Assembly: GCA_903930035.1 (NCBI GenBank) | Contig: CAIYXG010000182.1 | Coordinates: forward strand, 1 to 17,033 | DNA from: an uncultured Actinomycetes bacterium | Lineage (GTDB): Bacteria; Actinomycetota; Acidimicrobiia; Acidimicrobiales; Microtrichaceae | Length of the DNA stretch: 17,033 nt | Reading direction: 5' to 3' | In this document: positions 7,193 to 13,802 of the stretch, piece by piece | How the letters are laid out: each line of letters begins with the position of its first letter | How positions within the stretch are numbered: position 1 is the first letter of the stretch | The notes under the pieces: model-generated | The model's database searches: none | The model's input: the letters and a program-made list of their open reading frames with translations, nothing else | What the model was told of the DNA's origin: nothing | Translations under genes and position numbers: made by a program

Positions 7193-7205
7193 CGGGGAAA
7201 GGCTA
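7190..7205 (-). promoter_or_regulatory. -10 box and leaderless GTG start of the permease gene
   Basis: On the minus strand TAGCCT (7205-7200) is followed after 7 bases by GTG (7192-7190). A -35-like CCGACA (7229-7224) sits 18 bases upstream of the box. That hexamer is also one arm of the inverted repeat at 7212-7229, so the same DNA may serve as promoter, as operator, or as terminator of the preceding gene. Confidence 0.5.
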
Positions 7206-7208
7206 GGT

Positions 7209-7236
7209 GTTCCGACAGCCGCGTGTCGGGCCGAAC
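7209..7236 (-). terminator. Inverted repeat after the PNPOx gene, possible terminator
   Basis: CCGACA (7212-7217) and TGTCGG (7224-7229) form a perfect 6-bp stem with a 6-base loop, extended by GTT/AAC (7209-7211 with 7234-7236) across a bulge. It lies about 20 bases after the stop of the PNPOx-like gene on the minus strand, which suits a terminator. It also coincides with the -35 region of the permease gene, so an operator is an equal alternative. Confidence 0.3.
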
Positions 7237-7255
7237 GGGTGCCGTCGGAGGCAGC

Positions 7256-8194
7256 TCAGTGCTGCCAGGTTCCGTCCACCACGTACCCGAGACGCTCGGC
7301 CTTGCGGTAGCCGAACTTGCTGGCGAGCCCGCCGCCGAGTGCGAACGCGAGGTCGGACGCCGGCAGGTCGTAGCCCGCCAGGCTGTGCGGCGCGTACGTG
7401 CACTCGTCGCCGTGGTGCTCGAGCCAGCCGGTGGTCACCACCGACCCCTGGCCGACAAGCCGTGGCTCGAACCAGTGGCCGAGGAACCCGGCACGCCGCC
7501 CGCCGACGGGGATGCCCCCGCCCTGCAGGCGGAGGAGGTCGCCGTCCGGCCGGGCGGTCACGGGGACCGCGGTGGGGTAACCCTCTGCGTCCACCCAGCC
7601 CAGCAGGGTGTGCCGGCACTTGGTCAGCCGCTTGGCGTACTTGCGTCCGGGGACCCGCGGAGCCGTGCCCTTACCAGGCGGGTCCTGCGCCGCCGCCGGC
7701 GGGCCCAGCGGCAGCCCGAGCACCTCGGCGACCGAGTTGTCGTCCCCGTTCAGCACGACGAGCCGCTCGGCCGTCAGCGTGATGGGGACCCGCGCCTCGT
7801 AGTACTCGCGGCCGACCCAGTCCCAGAAGCGGCCCCGCTTCCGGGGCGGCATGAACTCCTCCCACCGGTCGACCTGACCGGTGTCGGCGTACTTGGGGTC
7901 GGCCACCGCCGGGAACGACGCCCGGCCCTGCACGACGACCACCTCGGCACCACCGACCGGGGAGTGGTCCCGGGCGTGGAACACCAGCGCGCAGCGGTCG
8001 TCACGGTCGATGCTGCGGAGCTTGCCGAAGTTCCCGAAGCTGGTGGTCGTCGTCACTGTCCCGGCACCGGGGTCGCACTCGCCGACCGTCGTCACCGGTG
8101 TGAGCACCACGCCGGCGGCAGGGGTCCGTGTCAGGAGTGCGACACAGCGGTCGTTGCGCAGGATCTCCTGCACATGGTCAGGCCAGCTGGTCAT
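7256..8194 (-). CDS. PNPOx-like FMN-binding double split-barrel protein
   Basis: The protein has 312 residues, about twice a single pyridoxamine-phosphate-oxidase-like split barrel. Residues 1-155 fit one barrel: RNDRCVALLTRTP, then the beta pattern TTTTSFGNFGKLRSIDRDDR and CALVFHARD, then VVVVQGRASF. Residues 190-270 repeat the pattern (RHTLLGWVDAEGYPTAVPV, DLLRLQGG, VVTTGWLEH). Such proteins usually bind FMN or F420 and reduce small substrates, or bind haem or flavin; activity and cofactor cannot be assigned here. ATG 8194 has a good AGGAAAGGGA upstream. The gap to the DUF808-type gene upstream is only 37 bases and shows no TANNNT box, so the two are probably co-transcribed. Confidence 0.72.
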   Translation of the reverse strand: MTSWPDHVQEILRNDRCVALLTRTPAAGVVLTPVTTVGECDPGAGTVTTTTSFGNFGKLRSIDRDDRCALVFHARDHSPVGGAEVVVVQGRASFPAVADPKYADTGQVDRWEEFMPPRKRGRFWDWVGREYYEARVPITLTAERLVVLNGDDNSVAEVLGLPLGPPAAAQDPPGKGTAPRVPGRKYAKRLTKCRHTLLGWVDAEGYPTAVPVTARPDGDLLRLQGGGIPVGGRRAGFLGHWFEPRLVGQGSVVTTGWLEHHGDECTYAPHSLAGYDLPASDLAFALGGGLASKFGYRKAERLGYVVDGTWQH

Positions 8195-8231
8195 CGGTAG
8201 TCCCTTTCCTCGACTCGGTTCGCACGTCGCG

Positions 8232-9179
8232 TCAGTGCGACTCGGCCGCCGGCTGCTTCCCGAAGGGCAGCCGGGCCACGACGGCCACGAGCAGGCCGCC
8301 CACGAGCAGGCCCACCAGCGCCGAGGCGGCGGTGTTCACCAGCCAGGACAGCACGCCCCCCACGCCGGGCACGTCGTGGACGACCTTCTCGAGCTCGTGC
8401 ACCAGGTGGTACGGCGTGGTCCAGCCCAGCTCGTCGGCGCCGACCAGCAGGATGTGGCCGCCCACCCAGAGCATCGCTGCGGTGCCGACCACCGACAGCG
8501 CGGACAGGAGCTTCGGCATGCCGTTGACCAGCAGCCGGCCGGCACGCTGCGCGCCCGGCGAGGTCCGCGCCGCCAGCCGCAGGCCGACGTCGTCCATCTT
8601 CACGATGAGGGCGACCACGCCGTAGACGACCACGGTGATCAGCACACCGACGACGGCCAGGATGACGCCGCGGGACACGACCGGCTCCTCGAGCACCTCC
8701 TTGAGGGCGATCACCATGATCTCGGCCGAGAGGATGAAGTCGGTCCGGACGGCGCCGCGCACCACCTTCGACTCGGCCTCGGGCCCCGCTGCGACGGCCG
8801 GCTCGTCGTGGTCGTGGTCGTCGTGGCGCAGCGCGTGGATCAGCTTGTGGGCGCCCTCGTAGGCCAGGAAGCAGCCACCGAACATGAGGATGACCTCGAC
8901 GACCACCGGGGCGATCGCGCTCAGCAGCAGTGCCGCCGGGAGGATGATCAGCAGCTTGTTGCGCAGCGACCCCAGCGCGATGCGTCGGATGATCGGCAGC
9001 TCACGGTCCGCCGACAGCCCCTGGACGTAGGCGGGCGTGACGGCCGTGTCGTCGACCACCACGCCGGCCGCCTTGACGCTGGCCCGGCCGGCGGCCGCGC
9101 CGACGTCGTCGATGGACGACGCCGCGAGCTTGGCGAGCGCCGCCACGTCGTCGAGCAGTCCGACGAGTCCTCCAGCCAT
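8232..9179 (-). CDS. DUF808 (YedI-like) inner membrane protein
   Basis: The protein has 315 residues from ATG 9179. The start MAGGLVGLLDDVAALAKLAA and the following SSIDDVGAAAGRASVKAAGV are characteristic of DUF808, as is DTAVTPAYVQGL (44-55). Several membrane segments follow (about 76-105, two around 150-200 and two in the last 110 residues). A cytoplasmic His/Asp-rich loop, RHDDHDHDE (118-126), could bind metal, though such loops are common. The family is widespread but its function is unknown. The frame extends 18 codons further to GTG 9233, but that codon lies inside a likely -10 box. ATG 9179 has GGAGGAG 11 bases upstream and begins the conserved domain. Confidence 0.85.
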   Translation of the reverse strand: MAGGLVGLLDDVAALAKLAASSIDDVGAAAGRASVKAAGVVVDDTAVTPAYVQGLSADRELPIIRRIALGSLRNKLLIILPAALLLSAIAPVVVEVILMFGGCFLAYEGAHKLIHALRHDDHDHDEPAVAAGPEAESKVVRGAVRTDFILSAEIMVIALKEVLEEPVVSRGVILAVVGVLITVVVYGVVALIVKMDDVGLRLAARTSPGAQRAGRLLVNGMPKLLSALSVVGTAAMLWVGGHILLVGADELGWTTPYHLVHELEKVVHDVPGVGGVLSWLVNTAASALVGLLVGGLLVAVVARLPFGKQPAAESH

Positions 9180-9229
9180 GCTGCGATGTGCTCCTCCGGC
9201 GGGCGCTCCGGCCCGCGTCTCCGACCGGG

Positions 9230-9235
9230 ACACTA
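9230..9235 (-). promoter_or_regulatory. -10 box of the DUF808-PNPOx unit
   Basis: TAGTGT on the minus strand (9235-9230) belongs to the same TA(C/G)NNT series as the other boxes in this window. Here no start codon lies 6-8 bases downstream; transcription would begin near 9222 and leave a leader of about 40 nt carrying GGAGGAG. This fits the SD-led start at 9179. It is divergent from the lipoprotein promoter 36 bases away. Confidence 0.4.
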
Positions 9236-9271
9236 CCGGCCCGACCCCTTCCCTCTCACCTGTCCGCTCAG

Positions 9272-9286
9272 TAGCGTGTCGCCATG
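9272..9286 (+). promoter_or_regulatory. -10 box and leaderless ATG start of the lipoprotein gene
   Basis: TAGCGT (9272-9277) is followed after 6 bases by ATG at 9284. There is no Shine-Dalgarno sequence in between, so a leaderless or nearly leaderless transcript is predicted. Confidence 0.5.
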
Positions 9287-9910
9287 TCCTCCATGCTCCG
9301 GCGCAGTTGCCTCGTCTTCACCGCAGTCCTGCTGTCCCTGGCCCTCGCCGGTTGCGGCGGCGGGTCGTCGGACAGCGCCGGGTCGTCGTCGGACGCCGAG
9401 GGCTCGCCGACCTCGGTCACTCCCACGTCCTCCGCGCCCACGTCGACGCCCCCGACCTCGGCGCGACGGTCGTCGTCCGCCGACTGTCTCACCGGCACCT
9501 GGACGATGAAGCAGGACACGCTTGACCTGCTGGCGTCCGCTGCGGTGCCGATCTCAGGGATCACGATCACCAAGGGGGGCTGGACGTTGGACCTCGGCGG
9601 TGATGGCGCCGCAACGAGCGAGGCCCGGTTCACCGCAGCCTTCGCTCCCGTCCCGAGCGTGAACGCAGAGGCTGACGTCTTCTGGAAGCACTCCGGAACC
9701 TGGGAGGTCGTCGACAACGACCTGGACCTCAACATGAGCCAGACCGAGGCCGGCGTGACCGAGGTCCGCCAGGCGGGCATCGCCGCCCCTGGCTCCCCGC
9801 TCCCGCCGGTGAGCGGGATCCAAGGCGGCCCGTTCGAGTGCAGCGCCGACCGCCTGACGGTGCTGACCACGACCGGAAGCCAGCCGCTCCAGATGGTGTT
9901 CGAGCGCTAG
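9284..9910 (+). CDS. Small secreted lipoprotein of unknown function
   Basis: The protein has 208 residues. The N-terminus is a textbook lipoprotein signal: Arg pair (RR, 6-7), hydrophobic stretch 9-20 and lipobox LAGC with C24 as the predicted lipidated residue. A Ser/Gly/Thr/Pro-rich tether (25-66) follows. The mature domain (about 68-208) starts SADCLTGTWTMKQDTLDLLA, is rich in short beta strands (WTLDLGGDG, SGTWEVVDNDLDLNM) and ends with FECSADRLTVL. The Cys pair (CLTG and FECS) probably forms a disulfide. The pattern suggests a small lipocalin-like or META-like barrel of the kind common in actinobacterial lipoproteins, but I recognise no family. Its stop shares the CTAG with the convergent gene. 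Confidence 0.8.
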   Translation: MSSMLRRSCLVFTAVLLSLALAGCGGGSSDSAGSSSDAEGSPTSVTPTSSAPTSTPPTSARRSSSADCLTGTWTMKQDTLDLLASAAVPISGITITKGGWTLDLGGDGAATSEARFTAAFAPVPSVNAEADVFWKHSGTWEVVDNDLDLNMSQTEAGVTEVRQAGIAAPGSPLPPVSGIQGGPFECSADRLTVLTTTGSQPLQMVFER

Positions 9911-11352
9911 ACGGCTCCGGCCTGCACCGCGCTGGTCGGCACTCGGCCACCGGCACGGACCTCGTAGGTCACCACGTCGCCGGCTACCACCACGTCGGCG
10001 CCGCCGTGGTCGTCCGGCCGCACCTCTTGGCCAGTGCTGCCGGTCCACGTGACCTGCACGGGACCGACCGCCAGCGAGTGGTCACCGACCACCGGCATCG
10101 CGGAGCTCGACCAACGGAGCGTCCCGCCGGCCTGCTCGACCCGGAGCTCGACCACGTCGTCGCTGTTCACTCGAGCATCCACCCGCCCGCCGCCCGCAGC
10201 AGGGTGGGCGGCGATGTGCGTGACCCCTCCGCCCGAGTCGCGCACGTGCACCGTGAACGGGACGTACTGGTCGTTGGCGAACGACGGCACCGGTCCGGAG
10301 GCCCAGCCGACTGCGCAACCGGGCTGCAGCACGGACGTGGCGGTGACGTCGCCCACGGCCTGGACGTGGACGCGTGGCTCGACGACCGGCTCCAGGGCCC
10401 ACGGCAGGTCGAGGCCGTCGGCCAGGCGCGCCACGAGCGGGAGGAAGAACAGGTCGTGCACGTGGTCGGTGCCGGCGTCGAGCTCTGCGGGCAGCACGCC
10501 GTCGACGCCGTGGACGCTGAGCCAGAGCCCGAGGAGCGACACGTAGCGGTCGAGGCTGGTCCCGTAGGCCCGCGAGTAGGGGCCGCACACGGCGCGCAGG
10601 TCAGGGTCGAACAGCGTGGAGAGCCGCGCCACGAGGGTCCGGGCGAGCACGCGGCCCCACTCGACGAACTCGTCGCCCGGGGGGTACGTGGTCCAGAGGC
10701 CGGCGGCCAGCAGGTCGACGCCGTCGTAGGTGGGGGAGTTGTACTCGTCGACGTCGCCCGTCGCCGCCAGCCGGTCCATGGACCTCTGGGCCCGTGCGGT
10801 GCCGCGTGCGACCATGCCGTCGTCCCCGAGGCGACGGCCGGCGTGGGCCTCGACCCACGCGTGCAACAGGTTGGGGTTGGTGTACCAGTCGGGAATGCGG
10901 TCGACGGGCTCACCGGCGGCGCACCGGACGACGGCGTCCCACATCTCGTCGACCAGCTCACCGGGCAGGTCGTCGGCGTGGTCGAACAGCGTCACCAGCA
11001 GGACGGTGCCCAGGAACTGGCGCCAGTTGGGGTCGTAGTGGAGCCACTCGAGGGCGTCGTCGGGCGGCGCGGGCTGCTCGGCGGTGACGGGGAACGTGCC
11101 GTCCCAGGCCTCGCCGGGTGCGTCGTACTGCAGACGGACGACGGACTGCAGTGCCGTGGCCGCCCGGTCCGGCCGCCCCCGCTGCAGGTCCAGGTAGGCG
11201 CCGAGCGCCGACTCGCGGACCGTGTGGATTCCGAGGGCGCCCAGGTCCAGGCCGGGGGTGGTGCCGGCGGGGACCAGCAGCAGCCCACGAGGTTCGTCCC
11301 ACAGCTGCTCGTGGACCGCTGCGAGCGCGTCGGCGGGGTGCGGGTGCGTCAC
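9907..11352 (-). CDS. Uncharacterised protein, probable (alpha/alpha)-toroid plus beta-sandwich
   Basis: The protein has 481 residues and no signal peptide. The first 320 residues alternate amphipathic helices with conserved-looking loops: DGTFPVT (84-90), YDPNWRQFLGT (106-116), YTNPNL (157-162), EYNSPTYDGVDL (203-214) and GPYSRAYGTSLDRY (257-270). Residues 320-481 are beta-rich. Helical-toroid plus beta-sandwich is the plan of several polysaccharide lyases and glycoside-processing enzymes, and similar EYNSPTY-type sequences occur in uncharacterised actinobacterial and fungal proteins. This is recollection rather than a database search, and activity is unproven. GTG 11352 has TACCCT 7 bases upstream and no Shine-Dalgarno, indicating its own leaderless transcript despite lying 79 bases downstream of the GGDEF-EAL gene on the same strand. 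Confidence 0.6.
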   Translation of the reverse strand: MTHPHPADALAAVHEQLWDEPRGLLLVPAGTTPGLDLGALGIHTVRESALGAYLDLQRGRPDRAATALQSVVRLQYDAPGEAWDGTFPVTAEQPAPPDDALEWLHYDPNWRQFLGTVLLVTLFDHADDLPGELVDEMWDAVVRCAAGEPVDRIPDWYTNPNLLHAWVEAHAGRRLGDDGMVARGTARAQRSMDRLAATGDVDEYNSPTYDGVDLLAAGLWTTYPPGDEFVEWGRVLARTLVARLSTLFDPDLRAVCGPYSRAYGTSLDRYVSLLGLWLSVHGVDGVLPAELDAGTDHVHDLFFLPLVARLADGLDLPWALEPVVEPRVHVQAVGDVTATSVLQPGCAVGWASGPVPSFANDQYVPFTVHVRDSGGGVTHIAAHPAAGGGRVDARVNSDDVVELRVEQAGGTLRWSSSAMPVVGDHSLAVGPVQVTWTGSTGQEVRPDDHGGADVVVAGDVVTYEVRAGGRVPTSAVQAGAV

Positions 11353-11365
11353 GGCGCGCAGGGTA
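11350..11365 (-). promoter_or_regulatory. -10 box and leaderless GTG start of the 481-residue protein gene
   Basis: On the minus strand TACCCT (11365-11360) is followed after 7 bases by GTG (11352-11350). The 79-base gap to the upstream stop at 11432 leaves room for a separate promoter. No Shine-Dalgarno sequence is seen. Confidence 0.45.
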
Positions 11366-11431
11366 CCGGTCGTCGGAGCTGCCCGACGATGGTCTGTGCG
11401 ACCGAGCGCGCTGCCGCCTGACCCGGAGGGC

Positions 11432-13687
11432 CTAGGCCAGCGCCGACTCGAACTCGGTGGCGAACACCGGGCGGCCCAGCAGGTAGCCCTGCGCCACGTG
11501 GCACCCGAGCGCCATGAGCGCGGCCTGCTGCTGCTCCGTCTCCACGCCCTCGGCCACCAGGTCCAGGCCGAGCGCGGCGGCCAGCTCGACCACGGCCCGG
11601 GTCACGGCCGTCGCCACGTCGTCGTCCGGCAGCCGGGCCACGAACGAGCGGTCCAGCTTGAGCCGGTCGACCGGCAGCTGCTGGAGCAGCTGCAGCGAGC
11701 CGTAGCCGGTGCCGAAGTCGTCGATCGCCACGCCGATCCCGGCGCTGCGGAACGAGTGCAGCTGCTGCGAGGCCACATGGAGGTCGGACAGCGCGGCGGT
11801 CTCGGTGACCTCGAGGCACAGGTTGTGGGCGTCGAGGCCGCTGGCCTCCAGCGCCGCCAGCACGTGGGGCAGGCAGCCGCCCTGGTCGAGCTGGCGTGCC
11901 GACAGGTTGACGGCGAGCTGGAACGACGGGTCGACCCGGCCGTCCTGGATCCACCGGGCGGCGTCGGCCGTGGCCTGGCGGAGCACCTGCTGGCCGATCT
12001 CGAAGATGGTGCCGTTGCGCTCGGCGAGCGGCACGAACTCTGCGGCCGGCATGGTGCTGCCGTCGTCGGTCGGCCAGCGCACCAGCGCCTCGGCGCCACG
12101 AACTGCTCCCGTCGCCAGGTCCACCACGGGCTGGTAGGCGACGGTGAACTCCTGGTCGGCGACGGCTCGACGGAGCCGCTGGTCGAGGCCGAGCATCGCC
12201 GCCACGTTGCCGCCCTGCCCCGACTCGTAGACGGCCAGCTGGCCGCGACCCTGGTGCTTGGCCCGGTACATCGCCACGTCGGACCACCGCATGAGCTCGG
12301 GAACCTGCGCAGGGTCGTCGGCCACGGCGATGCCGATGGAGGCCGTCGTGCGGAACTCGTCGCCGGCCACGACGAGCGGCTCGGCGGCGACTCGGAGGAG
12401 GTGCGCCGCAACCTCCGCGGCCCCGACCTCGTCGGTGTCGTCGAGCAGGACGGCGAACTCGTCGCCGCCGAGGCGGGCGACCGTGCCCTGCGGCGGGACG
12501 GCGGCCCGGAACCGCTCGGCCATGGCCTGCAGCACCTCGTCGCCGTGCCGGTGGCCGAGCGAGTCGTTGACCAGCTTGAACTCGTCCAGGTCGACGAACA
12601 GCACCGCCACCGACCGGATGGTGGTACCTACTGCGGTGGCCGCGTGCTCCAGCAGCCCGTCGACCATGGCCCGGTTGGGGAGCCCGGTGAGCGCGTCGTG
12701 GGTGGCGGCACGGACGAGCTCGGCCTCGTGCTCGTGGCGTTCTGTGGTGTCGGTGGCGACCACGAGCACGGACTCCACCCGGCCCTGCGGGTCGAGCTCC
12801 GCCCGGACCGACGCCTCCCTCCACTCGGTGCGGCCGTCGACCGGCCCGGCGTAGGCGACGTGCCGGGTGATGGCGTCGGCGAGCGTGGCGTCGACTGCGT
12901 CACGGAGCGGGCTGGTGGACGGGTCGGCGTCCAGCGCAGCGGTGGTGACCCGGTCGTCCTGGGCGACCCGGTTGCGCAGCGGGGTCCGCCCGCCGGCCGT
13001 CACGCGCACCACGGTCAGGGGGAGGCGGTCGACCAGCGACTCGAACCGGTCCTCGGCCAGCTGGAGCGCACGGACGGTGCTGCGGAGCTGCTCGGCGACG
13101 GCGGTCAGGCCGTCGTCGGCAACACGCCGCTCGCTGACCTGGGCGAACAGCGTGGCGACCGCCCGGAGCATGGTCACGTCCTCGGCGGTCCACGGCACGG
13201 CCCCCGACATGGAGTCGAGCCCGATCACGCCGACGAGCTCGCCCTGCCGGGCCAGCGGGACCTCGAGGATCGCGCTGATCCCCTGGGACACCAGGTACGC
13301 GCGGTCCTCGGCCCAGTCGGGACCGAGCGCCGCGACGTCACGGATCTCGTTGACGTCGAACGCCTCGAGCCGGGCCTGCTGGCGCGGTGCCTCGCCGAAC
13401 TCGCGGCCCTGCTCCTCGTCGAACGAGGGGTCGATGCCCGGCGCGCACCATTCGTGGGTCATCCAGGTGAGCCGGGCGTCGTTGTCGTAGCGGATGACGT
13501 ACGCACGGTCGGCGCCGACGAACTGGCCGATGGACTCGAGGGCGAACCCGACGGCGGGGTCGAAGTCGTCCTCGGTCAGGTCGGTGAACCGCTCGAAGAC
13601 GCCGTCGAGCACGGTCTGGAACGCGAAGAGCCGCTGGATCGACACGCCGTCGGGCGCAATGTTGCTCGACGGCTCGAGGACCCCCAC
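11432..13687 (-). CDS. GAF-PAS-GGDEF-EAL cyclic-di-GMP protein, cytosolic
   Basis: The protein has 751 residues and no membrane segment. Domains in order are GAF (about 20-190), a PAS-like segment (about 205-318) with the PAC-type ending VVATDTTERHEHEAEL, GGDEF (322-490) and EAL (500-748). GGDEF is intact at 407-411, and VDLDEFKLVNDSLGH supplies the substrate-binding part. The RxxD inhibitory site is absent (PPQG, 398-401). The EAL phosphodiesterase residues are all present: EAL 533-535, N594, E626 and E629, D656/D657 in DDFGTGY, K677, E713 and E716 in EGVE, and Q733. It could therefore both make and break cyclic-di-GMP, with the GAF/PAS part sensing a cytosolic signal. GTG 13687 has TACCTT 6 bases upstream. 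It is divergent from the membrane GGDEF-EAL gene. Confidence 0.92.
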   Translation of the reverse strand: MGVLEPSSNIAPDGVSIQRLFAFQTVLDGVFERFTDLTEDDFDPAVGFALESIGQFVGADRAYVIRYDNDARLTWMTHEWCAPGIDPSFDEEQGREFGEAPRQQARLEAFDVNEIRDVAALGPDWAEDRAYLVSQGISAILEVPLARQGELVGVIGLDSMSGAVPWTAEDVTMLRAVATLFAQVSERRVADDGLTAVAEQLRSTVRALQLAEDRFESLVDRLPLTVVRVTAGGRTPLRNRVAQDDRVTTAALDADPSTSPLRDAVDATLADAITRHVAYAGPVDGRTEWREASVRAELDPQGRVESVLVVATDTTERHEHEAELVRAATHDALTGLPNRAMVDGLLEHAATAVGTTIRSVAVLFVDLDEFKLVNDSLGHRHGDEVLQAMAERFRAAVPPQGTVARLGGDEFAVLLDDTDEVGAAEVAAHLLRVAAEPLVVAGDEFRTTASIGIAVADDPAQVPELMRWSDVAMYRAKHQGRGQLAVYESGQGGNVAAMLGLDQRLRRAVADQEFTVAYQPVVDLATGAVRGAEALVRWPTDDGSTMPAAEFVPLAERNGTIFEIGQQVLRQATADAARWIQDGRVDPSFQLAVNLSARQLDQGGCLPHVLAALEASGLDAHNLCLEVTETAALSDLHVASQQLHSFRSAGIGVAIDDFGTGYGSLQLLQQLPVDRLKLDRSFVARLPDDDVATAVTRAVVELAAALGLDLVAEGVETEQQQAALMALGCHVAQGYLLGRPVFATEFESALA

Positions 13688-13699
13688 CCCGCCAAGGTA
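13685..13699 (-). promoter_or_regulatory. -10 box and leaderless GTG start of the GAF-PAS-GGDEF-EAL gene
   Basis: On the minus strand TACCTT (13699-13694) is followed after 6 bases by GTG (13687-13685). A weak -35-like TGAACA (13723-13718) sits 18 bases upstream and overlaps the small inverted repeat GAAC-T-GTTC (13714-13722). The GGCGGGG just before the GTG is too close to serve well as a Shine-Dalgarno. Confidence 0.4.
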
Positions 13700-13762
13700 C
13701 CGGCGGGGGCGGCGAACTGTTCAGGCCGCGCCGACCGAACGATCTTTCAGCGGGGCGGGCCG

Positions 13763-13773
13763 TGGGAAACCCA
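13763..13773. promoter_or_regulatory. Candidate operator in the divergent GGDEF-EAL promoter region
   Basis: TGGG-AAA-CCCA is a perfect 11-base inverted repeat. It covers the position where the -35 element of the 13786 box should lie (17-base spacing). It is within the 112-base region from which two cyclic-di-GMP genes diverge, so a protein bound here could affect one or both. Short palindromes of this size are expected by chance in GC-rich DNA. Confidence 0.22.
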
Positions 13774-13785
13774 TACCCCACCCGG

Positions 13786-13802
13786 TAGAGTCCGCTGCGA
13801 TG
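13786..13802 (+). promoter_or_regulatory. -10 box and leaderless ATG start of the membrane GGDEF-EAL gene
   Basis: TAGAGT (13786-13791) is followed after 8 bases by ATG at 13800. No Shine-Dalgarno sequence is present. The paralogous gene at 16300 has an almost identical arrangement (TAGGGT, 7 bases, ATG), so the signal is conserved between the two copies. Confidence 0.5.

Noticed and set aside
11429..11438. Perfect 10-base palindrome GGCCTAGGCC at the end of the GAF-PAS-GGDEF-EAL gene
   Set aside because: It straddles the stop codon, is too short for a hairpin with a loop, and is readily explained by chance in GC-rich sequence.
13494..13799. N-terminal extension of the membrane GGDEF-EAL protein to 13494
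   Set aside because: It would overlap the divergent GAF-PAS-GGDEF-EAL gene and its promoter. The paralogue at 16300 starts at the equivalent place, just before the HWSQ-TM1 segment.
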